A stretch of 64,000 nucleotides of DNA from Novosphingobium sp. B 225 (GTDB lineage: Bacteria > Pseudomonadota > Alphaproteobacteria > Sphingomonadales > Sphingomonadaceae), in assembly GCF_002198665.1 (NCBI RefSeq), contig NZ_MWLM01000069.1:3663-67662 (forward strand). Direction: 5' to 3'. The notes beneath the pieces are model-generated. The model saw nothing but the letters and a program-made list of their open reading frames with translations. It did no database searches and had not been told where the DNA came from. The position numbers and the translations under genes are program-made. Positions 1 through 8,121 of this stretch are shown piece by piece; the first letter of the stretch is position 1; every line of letters starts with the position of its first letter.

Positions 1-71
1 GCCGCGATAGCGGCTGCGCGCTACCGCGCGCAATCTTGTTCGCCCCCTTCCACCATACTGCGGATGGTCCC

Positions 72-90
72 CCTCCCCCGTTGGGGGAGG
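72..90. repeat. Short G/C hairpin downstream of hemH
   Basis: CCTCCCCC (72-79), loop GTT, GGGGGAGG (83-90): a perfect 8-bp stem. It is the same hairpin type as the longer intergenic palindromes at 29635 and 54685. It lies 40 bp past the hemH stop, so it may help end or stabilise that transcript, but no T-tract follows on the minus strand. I see nothing else in positions 1-129. Confidence 0.6.
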
Positions 91-129
91 ATTGATTCGC
101 GCCTTGCTGTTAGTCAGGCCGCCCCGGCA

Positions 130-1146
130 TCACCCCATCCAGCCCGCCAGCTCGCGCCGCACCAGTGCCTCCAGCATGGCCATCCCGGCATCGGATGTGT
201 TGAGGCAATCGAGCGCGGCATAGTGCGTGCCTCCGGCTTCGGTGAATTGCTCACGCCCCCGGATCGCCAGTTCCTCGCGGGTTTCGAGGCAATCGGCGGA
301 AAAGCCCGGCGCGGCGATGGCAAGGCGGCGGGTGCCTGCACGCGCTTCGGCGGCAAGCACGGCGTCGGTCGCGGGTTCCAGCCATTTGGCCCGGCCAAAG
401 CGGGATTGAAAGCTGACCTCGATCCGCAGCTCAGGGAACTCGCCCGCCAGCGCCTCGGCCAGCCGCCGCGCGGTCTTGCGGCACTGGCAGTGATAGGGAT
501 CGCCAAGGTGCAAGGTGCGTTCGGGCATGCCGTGGAAGGACAGCAGCAGCACTTCGGGCACGAAATCGAGCGCCGCCAGCTGGCGTGCGGTGTCGGCCCG
601 CAGTGCCTCGATATGGGCCGGATCGTCGTAATAGGGCGGCAGCGTCCGCAGCGCCGGTTGCCAGCGCATCGTGCCCAGCTGCGCGGCAAGGGCATCCATC
701 GCCGAAGCGGTCGTCGCGCCGGAATATTGCGGATAGAGCGGGGCGATCAGGATCCGTTCGCATCCGGCATCCTTCAGCGCCTGCAATTCCGCCCCCAGCG
801 CCGGATTGCCATAACGCATTGCCCAGCGGACCATGACCCCGTCGCCCATCCGCGCCTGCAGGGCCGCCGCCTGCGCCTTGGTAATCGCGGCGAGCGGTGA
901 TCCGTCCGGTCCCCAGACCTGGGTATAGGCATGGGCCGATTTGCGGGGGCGGGTGTTGAGGATGATCAGATTGAGGATCGGCCACCACACGGCGCGCGGG
1001 ATTTCCACCACGCGGCGATCCCACAGGAACTGCTTGAGATAACGCCGCACCGCTTGCGGGGTTGGCGCATCGGGTGTGCCCAGGTTGACCAGCAGCACGC
1101 CAATACGGGGGGGCTGGATTGGCGGATGATCGGCAGGCAGGGTCAT
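130..1146 (-). CDS. hemH: Ferrochelatase
   Basis: Inserts Fe2+ into protoporphyrin IX, the last step of haem synthesis, at the inner face of the cytoplasmic membrane. The 338-aa length is normal for proteobacterial HemH. Seen in the sequence: the N-terminal VNLGTPDAPT segment (about 20-29), VWGPDGSPL (about 77-85), the LLSFHGMP block with the expected catalytic His at 205, and PGFSADCLET (279-288) carrying the second conserved acidic residue. The start overlaps the stop of the upstream molybdenum hydroxylase gene by 4 bp (ATGA), so the two are probably co-transcribed. Haem supply fits the cytochrome-c-linked dehydrogenases elsewhere in the window, but the gene is a normal core gene. Confidence 0.95.
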   Translation of the reverse strand: MTLPADHPPIQPPRIGVLLVNLGTPDAPTPQAVRRYLKQFLWDRRVVEIPRAVWWPILNLIILNTRPRKSAHAYTQVWGPDGSPLAAITKAQAAALQARMGDGVMVRWAMRYGNPALGAELQALKDAGCERILIAPLYPQYSGATTASAMDALAAQLGTMRWQPALRTLPPYYDDPAHIEALRADTARQLAALDFVPEVLLLSFHGMPERTLHLGDPYHCQCRKTARRLAEALAGEFPELRIEVSFQSRFGRAKWLEPATDAVLAAEARAGTRRLAIAAPGFSADCLETREELAIRGREQFTEAGGTHYAALDCLNTSDAGMAMLEALVRRELAGWMG

Positions 1147-3410
1147 TGGTTCTCGCTGGTCAGCGGCAAGGCGTGGAGCCGGATTCCACCGGCGGAATAG
1201 AGCGCATTGGCGATCGCGGGCGGGGCGGCAATGGCGCCCAGTTCACCCGGATCAAATGGCGGCTGCGTGCTGTCGATGAATTCCACCTCGATCTCGGGGC
1301 AATCGGCCAGCACGGGCAGGGCCATCAGCCCCAGCCGCCCGGTCAGCGGCAGGCCATCGCCATAGGCCGTGGTCGCGCCGCTGGCCACGCCCATGCCGAA
1401 CAGCAGGCCGCCCTCGATCTGCTGGCGGGCGATGTCGATGTTGATGATCCGGCCGATGTCGACCACCGCAGTCAGCTTATCCACCCGCACCCCGCGTTCA
1501 TCGCGGCGGGCCTGGGCGATCACGGCGATCCGCCCTTCGCGCCCCGCCGTGGTCATCGTGAAGCAGGCCAGCCCCTGTCCGCTGCCGCTTGCGCCGCCGT
1601 TCCATTCGGCCAGCGCGGCGGCGCGCTGCAGGCAAGCGGCCAGCTTGATGTCATGCCCCAGCATGGCCATCCGGTAGCTCAGCGGCTCGCGCCCGGATTT
1701 GCCCGCCAGTTCATCGATAAAGGTTTCGATCAGGAAACAGGCCAGGCCATGGCTGTTTCCGCGCATTCGCCCGGTCGGCAGGCCGATCGCGGCGGGGACA
1801 TGTTCCACGACCAGGTTGGCTATTGCATAGCCCGGCACCATGCCCTGCATGGCCAGCGGATCGCCTTGATCCTGCGCGGCCAGCGCCTGCTGCGGGGTGC
1901 GGTTGGCGAACTGGCGTTCCCCGAATTCCTGCGCCGTAGCGGGCATGGCGACGCGGATCTTGAGCGCGGTGAGCGAACCATCGCGCGCCGTGCGCGCCGC
2001 CAGCACCGCCTTTGCCGGGGTGCGCGGCAGGCCTGCTACCTGTTCCTGCCAGCGTGACCAGGTCAGTTGCACCGGGCGTTCCACCTCGCGCGCGATCAGC
2101 GCGGCTTCGGCCAGGTGGTCGCTTTCCAGCCGCCGGTCAAAGCTGCCCCCGGCTGGCATCGGATAGAGCACCACCTGCTCAAGATCGATCCCCAGCGCCA
2201 TGGCGGCCTTGCGCCGTGCGGCCTGCGGGCTTTGGCTGGCGGCCCACAATTCCAGCCGACCATCCTTGAACCGCGCGGTCGCCGTGGCGGTTTCCAGCAC
2301 GGCATGGACTGCCGGGGCCACGGTATAGTGGGCAACATGTTCGAACCGTTCGGACAGCCACTTTTCCGGATCACCGGCTGCGGCGATGCGGTGGGCGGTG
2401 CCGGTCAGCAAGGCTTCGCCCAGCGCCTGATCAATCCGGGCACTGGTGGCCTGATCATCCGATGCAAAACGCGGAGCAATCAGGCTGAGCGCGCGTTCGG
2501 CCGACCACCAGTCGCTCGCCACGGCCGCCAGCCAGTTGTCGCCATTGACCAGCTTGACCAGCCCTTGCACCGCCTTGGTCTGATGCGTGTCATAGCCGCC
2601 CAGCCGGGTCTGGCCGATCGGGCCGTGGCGGATCGCGGCGTGGAGCATGTCGGGCAGGCGGACATCGCCCGCGAAAGCATAGGTCCCATCGACTTTGGCC
2701 GGCAGGTCAAGCCGCGGAAAGCGCAGCGGCGCGCCGGCCGGGAACTCTGCCGGGCGCTCGGCCATCGCCTGAACCCGCACGGCGGCGGGGCGGGGCGGAG
2801 TATAGCCCGCCGCTTCCTCGACCAGTTCGGCAAATGACAGCCGCTGCTTGTCATGCAGGACAAAGCCCCCGGCGGCATCGCATTCTTCCCAGGCCACGTT
2901 CCAGCGCGCGGCGGCGGCCTGAGCCAGCATGGCCCGGGCGCTGGCGGCGGCGATTCGCGCCGGTTCCTCATGCGCGATCAGCGAGGTGCCGTCGGCAGCG
3001 GTGGTAAAAGCCTCACGCTCGGCAAAGCGGCGGGCGAGCAGGTCGTCCGGTTCGTCCGCCAGACCCGGCAGCAGCGGCATCCACAGCTGCGCCCAGTGCG
3101 CGGCGAGCGGGGCATTGGCATAGGCCCCGCTGACCGGCGCCGGTTCCACCGCGATCTGCCGCCAGTCCGCGCCCAATTCATAAGCGACGATCTGCGGGAT
3201 CAGGGTGGAAATGCCCTGGCCCATTTCCACTTCGGGCACGGCCACGCTGACCACGCCGTCCTTGCCGATCTTGAGCCAGGCGTCGAACAGCACTTCGTCC
3301 GGCCCTGCGGTCAATGGCGGGGGAAAGCGGCGCGGGGTCAGCGCCCAGGCGACCAGCAGTCCCCCGGCCGCCCCGGTGCCCAGTACAAATCCGCGCCGCG
3401 ATAGATGCAT
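1143..3410 (-). CDS. Molybdopterin-binding aldehyde/isoquinoline dehydrogenase large subunit (xanthine oxidase family)
   Basis: 755 aa, resembling the IorB/COG1529 type of molybdenum hydroxylase large subunit, which oxidises aldehydes or N-heterocycles. It opens with a twin-arginine signal (SRRGFVLGTGAAGG, residues 4-17), so export of a folded cofactor-loaded protein is expected. EMGQGISTL (about 62-70) is a molybdopterin-contact motif. GELG near residue 722 carries the probable catalytic Glu. IorB-type enzymes normally pair with a small [2Fe-2S] subunit (IorA), but none is encoded beside this gene. Downstream is hemH with a 4-bp overlap; upstream is mrp. Substrate unknown. Confidence 0.85.
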   Translation of the reverse strand: MHLSRRGFVLGTGAAGGLLVAWALTPRRFPPPLTAGPDEVLFDAWLKIGKDGVVSVAVPEVEMGQGISTLIPQIVAYELGADWRQIAVEPAPVSGAYANAPLAAHWAQLWMPLLPGLADEPDDLLARRFAEREAFTTAADGTSLIAHEEPARIAAASARAMLAQAAAARWNVAWEECDAAGGFVLHDKQRLSFAELVEEAAGYTPPRPAAVRVQAMAERPAEFPAGAPLRFPRLDLPAKVDGTYAFAGDVRLPDMLHAAIRHGPIGQTRLGGYDTHQTKAVQGLVKLVNGDNWLAAVASDWWSAERALSLIAPRFASDDQATSARIDQALGEALLTGTAHRIAAAGDPEKWLSERFEHVAHYTVAPAVHAVLETATATARFKDGRLELWAASQSPQAARRKAAMALGIDLEQVVLYPMPAGGSFDRRLESDHLAEAALIAREVERPVQLTWSRWQEQVAGLPRTPAKAVLAARTARDGSLTALKIRVAMPATAQEFGERQFANRTPQQALAAQDQGDPLAMQGMVPGYAIANLVVEHVPAAIGLPTGRMRGNSHGLACFLIETFIDELAGKSGREPLSYRMAMLGHDIKLAACLQRAAALAEWNGGASGSGQGLACFTMTTAGREGRIAVIAQARRDERGVRVDKLTAVVDIGRIINIDIARQQIEGGLLFGMGVASGATTAYGDGLPLTGRLGLMALPVLADCPEIEVEFIDSTQPPFDPGELGAIAAPPAIANALYSAGGIRLHALPLTSENQ

Positions 3411-3422
3411 CGTGGAACCAGC

Positions 3423-4382
3423 CTACTGGTTGTCGAGCCAGGTCGCAACGCGGCGTGCCAGCGCGGCAAAGGCATCGGCCTGCGGGCCTTCCCCGGCGGC
3501 GGGCGGTGTGCCGGCATCGCTTTGCTGGCGGATCGCCAGATCCAGCGGGATCCGGCCCAGAAACGCGTGGCCCAGCTTGTGCGCATAGGCCTCTGCCCCG
3601 CCCTGACCAAACGGATCGCTGACCTCGCCGCAGTGCGGGCACATGTAACCGGCCATGTTCTCGATGATCCCGATGATCGGCACTTCGCCCACTTCGAACA
3701 GCTGGATCGCGCGGGTAGCGTCAATCAGGGCCAGGTCCTGCGGGGTGGACACGATCACCGCTCCGGCGGGCTTGTGGCGTTGCAGCATGGTCAGCTGGAC
3801 ATCGCCGGTGCCGGGCGGCAGGTCCACCACCAGCGTATCGATCGCACCCCAATCGGCGTCGATCAGCTGGCCCAGCGCATTGCCCGCCATCGGCCCGCGC
3901 CAGGCGATTGCCTTGCCCGGTTCGATCAGCTGGCCCATCGACAGCATCGGTACGCCCCACTGATTGGGCACCGGCACCAGCTTGTTGTCGCGGGCTTGCG
4001 GCTTGATCCCTTCACTGCCCAGCAGGCGCGGCTGCGACGGGCCATAGATATCGGCATCGACCAGCCCGACCTTGCGCCCCATCCGCGCCAGCGCGACCGC
4101 CAGATTGGTGGACAAGGTGGACTTGCCGACCCCGCCCTTGCCCGATCCCACCGCGATGATCCGGCGGCGCGGCTTGTCGGCCATCATCGCCACACGCACT
4201 TCGGACACACCGGGTGCTCCGGCCAGGGCTTCCTTCGTCGCGGCTTCCAGCCGTTCGCGTTCCACGGCATCAAGCCCGCCCACGTCGAGCACCAGCACCG
4301 CTACGCCATCCTTCAGCCGCAGCGATTGCAGGCGCTGGCGGGCCAGGGGAGGCAACAGGGCAGTCAGGGCGTCGTCGGTCAC
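3423..4382 (-). CDS. mrp: Mrp/ApbC-family iron-sulfur cluster carrier ATPase
   Basis: A cytosolic P-loop ATPase that binds and transfers Fe-S clusters to apoproteins. At 319 aa it has a short N-terminal DUF59-type domain, then the deviant Walker A GSGKGGVGKST (about 79-88), DADIYGPS (about 109-116), and the C-terminal CPHC pair (Cys248, Cys251) used for cluster binding. Its stop lies 12 bp before the start of the molybdenum hydroxylase gene on the same strand, so mrp-hydroxylase-hemH probably form one operon. Such an enzyme would need Fe-S maturation, which gives the order functional sense. Confidence 0.93.
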   Translation of the reverse strand: MTDDALTALLPPLARQRLQSLRLKDGVAVLVLDVGGLDAVERERLEAATKEALAGAPGVSEVRVAMMADKPRRRIIAVGSGKGGVGKSTLSTNLAVALARMGRKVGLVDADIYGPSQPRLLGSEGIKPQARDNKLVPVPNQWGVPMLSMGQLIEPGKAIAWRGPMAGNALGQLIDADWGAIDTLVVDLPPGTGDVQLTMLQRHKPAGAVIVSTPQDLALIDATRAIQLFEVGEVPIIGIIENMAGYMCPHCGEVSDPFGQGGAEAYAHKLGHAFLGRIPLDLAIRQQSDAGTPPAAGEGPQADAFAALARRVATWLDNQ

Positions 4383-4520
4383 GGATCAGGCTCCAATCAG
4401 GTCGTGCCCGGCCCCTAGCAGGGAAAAAGCGCAGGCGGGCACTGTTTTTGTGCGTCAGGCGTACCTATAGTGCCTTGCATGAGAGGATTTCGCGGCCCCG
4501 GGCGGGGCAGCAGACTGGCG

Positions 4521-5594
4521 ATGGACGCGGGCAAGAACCCGTGGGGCAGCGGGGCGAGCGACAGCACCTCTGCACCCGATCCCGCGCCCGGTGATGGCGC
4601 AGAGCAGGGCGACGCGCAGGGCAAGGACGATGGTCCGCGCAACCCGTGGAAGGGCGGCGAAGAACAGCCCCCCGCACGGCGTTCGGCCAGTATCGATGAT
4701 ATCTTCCGTTCGCGCGGCGGGCGGCGGCCCGGCGGCAGTGGCCCGAACCGGCCAGACCTGGGCCGGATGGCACTGCCGCTGGCCGCGGCACTGCTGTTTG
4801 GCGGCCTTGCGGCAAGCTCGGTCCACGTGCTGAGTGAAGGTGAACAGGGCCTCGTCACCACGCTCGGTCGCTATGAGGGGACGGTCGGCCCCGGCTTTTC
4901 GCTGACCCTTCCCTGGCCGCTGCAACAGGTGACCGTGCGCAAAACCGCCGAAATCGCGCAGATGAGCTTCCCGGCCAAGGGCGGGGAGACGATGCTGCTG
5001 ACCCGCGATCAGTTCATGGTCAACCTGGCCTGGCAGCTGCGCTGGAAAGTCCGCGATCTAAGGGCCTTCACTTTTGCTGCGCAGGATCCCGAAACCGTGC
5101 TGCGACGGCTGGGTGAAGCGCAGATGCGCGCGGCGGTGGCCGAAATGCAGTTTGACGCCGTGTGGGACGGGACCGGGCAGGGCAACCTGCAGGACCGCGT
5201 CCGCCAGCGGCTTCAGGCTGTGCTCGATGCCTATGGGCTGGGGGTTGCCGTGGAAGGGGTCGAAGTGGTCCGCGCCGATCCGCCCGCGCGGCTGGCCGAT
5301 GCCTTCCGCCGGGTCAGCGACGTGCGGGAAGAGGCACGCAAGGACCAGAATACCGCACGCAAGTTCGCCGAACAGACCCTGACGAAAGCCGAAGTTGAAA
5401 CTGCCGAGTTCGACAAGGCCTATGCCGAATACAAAGCCGCCCCCGGCGTCACCCGGCGGCGGATGTATTACGATACGATGGAAAAGGTGCTGGGCAACAA
5501 CCAGAAAGTGGTGGTCGGGGCCGGAGTCAACGTCACCCTGCCCGCACCGCCCGCGCGCGCTGCGGCGGCCAGCGAACCGGCGAAGAAGCCATGA
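4521..5594 (+). CDS. hflK: HflK, membrane SPFH protein modulating FtsH
   Basis: With HflC it forms a large periplasmic-facing cage around the FtsH protease in the inner membrane. I chose the ATG at 4521 (protein begins MDAGKNPWG, 357 aa) because the family starts with a glycine/asparagine-rich NPWG segment; an upstream in-frame ATG at 4470 would add 17 basic residues that do not look native. There is a low-complexity cytoplasmic N-terminus, one transmembrane helix (LPLAAALLFGGLAASSV), then the SPFH domain starting at EQGLVTTLGRYEGTV. The stop overlaps the hflC start by 4 bp, and degP follows, the common alphaproteobacterial order. Confidence 0.93.
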   Translation: MDAGKNPWGSGASDSTSAPDPAPGDGAEQGDAQGKDDGPRNPWKGGEEQPPARRSASIDDIFRSRGGRRPGGSGPNRPDLGRMALPLAAALLFGGLAASSVHVLSEGEQGLVTTLGRYEGTVGPGFSLTLPWPLQQVTVRKTAEIAQMSFPAKGGETMLLTRDQFMVNLAWQLRWKVRDLRAFTFAAQDPETVLRRLGEAQMRAAVAEMQFDAVWDGTGQGNLQDRVRQRLQAVLDAYGLGVAVEGVEVVRADPPARLADAFRRVSDVREEARKDQNTARKFAEQTLTKAEVETAEFDKAYAEYKAAPGVTRRRMYYDTMEKVLGNNQKVVVGAGVNVTLPAPPARAAAASEPAKKP

Positions 5595-6433
5595 CCCTGT
5601 CCGCGAACCTTCAGGCCTGGCGCCGTCCCGCCTTCTTCGCCGCGCTGGTGGCTGCAATCGGGCTGGCGAGTGTGGTGGTCGTGCCCGAAACCAGCCAGGC
5701 CGTGGTGATGCGGCTGGGCAAGCCAGACCGCGTTATCAACCTCTACCGGCCAGATGAGCGCAGCGGCGCAGGGCTGGAATGGCGCATTCCCTTTGCCGAA
5801 CGGATCGTGTGGATCGACCGCAATTTCCAGCGCTTTACCAGCGAGGGGCAGCAAGTTCGCAGCGCCGACGAACAAGTGTTGAAGCTGGATATCGATACCA
5901 CTTATCGGGTCTACGCTCCGGTCCGGCTGGTCAACACGGTAGGCGATCAGGCCAAGCTGGTCGATCAGTTGAAAGCGATCCTGCCGGCCCTGCTGCGAGA
6001 GGAACTGGGCGGGCAAAGCGCCAATGTGCTGCTCGCCCCCGGTGCTGGCGGCACGCTTGCCCGGGTGCGCAGCGCGCTTGATGCCAAGGCGCGGGCCTAT
6101 GGCGCGCAAGTGGTGGACCTGCGGATCACCGCGGCCATTCTGCCCGAACCGGGGATGCAGACCGCGCTGGCGCGGATGCAGCTGGACCGCGAACAGCGCG
6201 CCTCGCTGGAACAGGCGCGCGGATCGGCGGAAACCCAGGCGATCATCCAGGACGCCAAGGTCCGCGCCGCGCAAACCTATGCTCAAAGCTATGGCCAGGA
6301 TCCCGAGTTTTACGACTTCTACCGCGCTATGAAGAGCTATGAAGCCGTGTTTGCCAAGGCCGAGAACAAGGACGGTTCAACCATCGTGCTCTCGCCCGAC
6401 AACGAATACCTGAAGCAGTTCAAAGGAAACTAG
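5591..6433 (+). CDS. hflC: HflC, partner SPFH protein of HflK
   Basis: A 280-aa inner-membrane protein with one N-terminal transmembrane helix (FFAALVAAIGLASVVVV, about 14-30) followed directly by the SPFH domain (ETSQAVVMRLGKP). Family role: the HflKC complex controls access of substrates to FtsH. The ATG overlaps the TGA of hflK (ATGA), indicating translational coupling and equimolar synthesis. The C-terminus ends in SPDNEYLKQFKGN, like other HflC tails. Nothing unusual was seen. Confidence 0.94.
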   Translation: MTLSANLQAWRRPAFFAALVAAIGLASVVVVPETSQAVVMRLGKPDRVINLYRPDERSGAGLEWRIPFAERIVWIDRNFQRFTSEGQQVRSADEQVLKLDIDTTYRVYAPVRLVNTVGDQAKLVDQLKAILPALLREELGGQSANVLLAPGAGGTLARVRSALDAKARAYGAQVVDLRITAAILPEPGMQTALARMQLDREQRASLEQARGSAETQAIIQDAKVRAAQTYAQSYGQDPEFYDFYRAMKSYEAVFAKAENKDGSTIVLSPDNEYLKQFKGN

Positions 6434-6534
6434 GCAGCCAGGGGCGTTTCATTCAAATTCCGTTCAGGCGCGTGGCGGTGTTACCCGCAGACGGGGCTGG
6501 CGCAGGAACGAACTAGCAAGAGGATACAGGACAC

Positions 6535-8064
6535 GTGCGATACGCCTATGGAGTAACCACCGCATTGCTGCTGGGCGGGGCTGCGGCCTCGCTGGTCACG
6601 GGTCTGCCTGCGGGTGCGCAGGTGGCGCAGAACGATGCCGCGCAGATGCAGAACGTGGTCCCGCGGGCCGGGGCCCCGGCCAGCTTTGCCGACCTGACCC
6701 AGCAATTGCAGCCTGCCGTAGTCAACATTTCGACCCGGCAAAAGGTTAAGGTCGCGAACGGCAATCCCTTTGCCGGGACTCCGTTCGAAGATCTGTTCGG
6801 CGGCGGCCAGGGTGGCGGCGCGACTACGCGGGAAGCGCAGTCGCTCGGCTCGGGCTTTGTCGTTTCTGCCGATGGCTATGTCGTCACCAACAACCACGTG
6901 ATCACCGCCGATGGCCAGGGCCAGGTCGAATCGATCACCGTGACCATGCCCGATGGCACCGAATATCCGGCCAAGCTGATCGGCAAGGACGCGCCTTCGG
7001 ACCTCGCCGTGCTCAAGATCAATGCGGGCAAGCCGATGCCGTTCGTCAAATTTGGCGACAGCCGCAGCGCCCGCGTGGGTGACTGGGTGATCGCGATCGG
7101 CAACCCGTTTGGGCTGGGCGGGACGGTCACTTCGGGGATACTTTCGGCGATTGCGCGCAGCACCGGTTCGGGCAGCGCCTATGACCGCTATCTTCAGACC
7201 GACGCTTCGATCAACCGGGGCAACTCGGGCGGGCCGATGTTCGACATGAAGGGGCAGGTGATCGGCATCAACAATGCGATCTTTTCGCCCACTGGCGGCT
7301 CGGTCGGGATCGGCTTTGCGATCCCCGCAGAAACCGCTGCACCGATTGTCGACAAGCTGATCCGCGGCCAGACAATCGATCGCGGCTATCTGGGCGTACA
7401 GATCCAGCCGGTGACCGAAGATGTCGCGGATTCGCTGGGCCTGGCGCACAACCGCGGCGAACTGGTGCAGACTGTGCAGCCGGGGCAGCCTGCGGCCAAT
7501 GCCGGGATCCAGCCGGGTGACATCGTGGTCAAGGTTGATGGCAAGGACGTTTCGCCCGAACAGACCCTGTCCTACATCGTCGCCAACACCGCGCCGGGCA
7601 AGCGCATCCCGATCGATCTGATCCGCAACGGCAAACCGATGAGCCTGACTGCCACGGTCGGCAAGCGCCCGACCGAGGATGAGCTGGCCCAGCAGACCTT
7701 TAATCCGAATACGCCCAGCGAAGATCCCTATAACCGCAACCCGCAGCGGCAGGGCGAAGGGCTGGCGGAAAAGGCGCTGGGCCTGTCGGTCCTGCCGCTC
7801 AATCCGCAGATTGCCCGCCAGATCGGCATGCCCGATACGGCGCGCGGGCTGGTGATCTCGGTCGTCGATGGATCGTCCGATGCCGGGTCCAAGGGGCTGC
7901 AGCGCGGCGATCTGGTGCTCAGCGCCAATTACCGCCCGGTGACCACCGTGGCCGAACTGGAAGCGGTGATCCGTCAGGCCAAGGCCGATGGCCGCAACGC
8001 CGTGCTGTTGCAGGTCCAGCGCCGCGGCCAGCCGGCCACCTATCTGCCAGTGCGGATCCGCTGA
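6535..8064 (+). CDS. degP: DegP/DegQ-type periplasmic serine protease
   Basis: A periplasmic quality-control protease of the HtrA family, 509 aa. The start is GTG at 6535, preceded by AGGATACAGG. A signal peptide (about 1-28, ending PAGAQ) is followed by the trypsin-like domain with the full triad His121 (VTNNHVI), Asp156 (SDLAVLK) and Ser231 (GNSGGPM). Two PDZ domains follow, near 285-370 and 415-505. It lies 101 bp after hflC. The gap contains spaced CATTCA/CGTTCA direct repeats (about 6452-6470) that could be a response-regulator site; this is weak. It ends at a terminator shared with the convergent penicillin-binding protein gene. Confidence 0.95.
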   Translation: MRYAYGVTTALLLGGAAASLVTGLPAGAQVAQNDAAQMQNVVPRAGAPASFADLTQQLQPAVVNISTRQKVKVANGNPFAGTPFEDLFGGGQGGGATTREAQSLGSGFVVSADGYVVTNNHVITADGQGQVESITVTMPDGTEYPAKLIGKDAPSDLAVLKINAGKPMPFVKFGDSRSARVGDWVIAIGNPFGLGGTVTSGILSAIARSTGSGSAYDRYLQTDASINRGNSGGPMFDMKGQVIGINNAIFSPTGGSVGIGFAIPAETAAPIVDKLIRGQTIDRGYLGVQIQPVTEDVADSLGLAHNRGELVQTVQPGQPAANAGIQPGDIVVKVDGKDVSPEQTLSYIVANTAPGKRIPIDLIRNGKPMSLTATVGKRPTEDELAQQTFNPNTPSEDPYNRNPQRQGEGLAEKALGLSVLPLNPQIARQIGMPDTARGLVISVVDGSSDAGSKGLQRGDLVLSANYRPVTTVAELEAVIRQAKADGRNAVLLQVQRRGQPATYLPVRIR

Positions 8065-8088
8065 TCCTGCCAGCCAGCTGAAACAAGC

Positions 8089-8120
8089 GAGCCCCGTTCC
8101 GGCTGGAACGGGGCTCTTTT
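8089..8120. terminator. Bidirectional rho-independent terminator
   Basis: GAGCCCCGTTCC (8089-8100), loop GGCT, GGAACGGGGCTC (8105-8116), then TTTT. The 12-bp stem is perfect. It sits between the convergent degP stop (8064) and the penicillin-binding protein stop (8122). On the minus strand the downstream bases are less T-rich, so it may work better for degP. Confidence 0.85.
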
Positions 8121-8121
8121 G

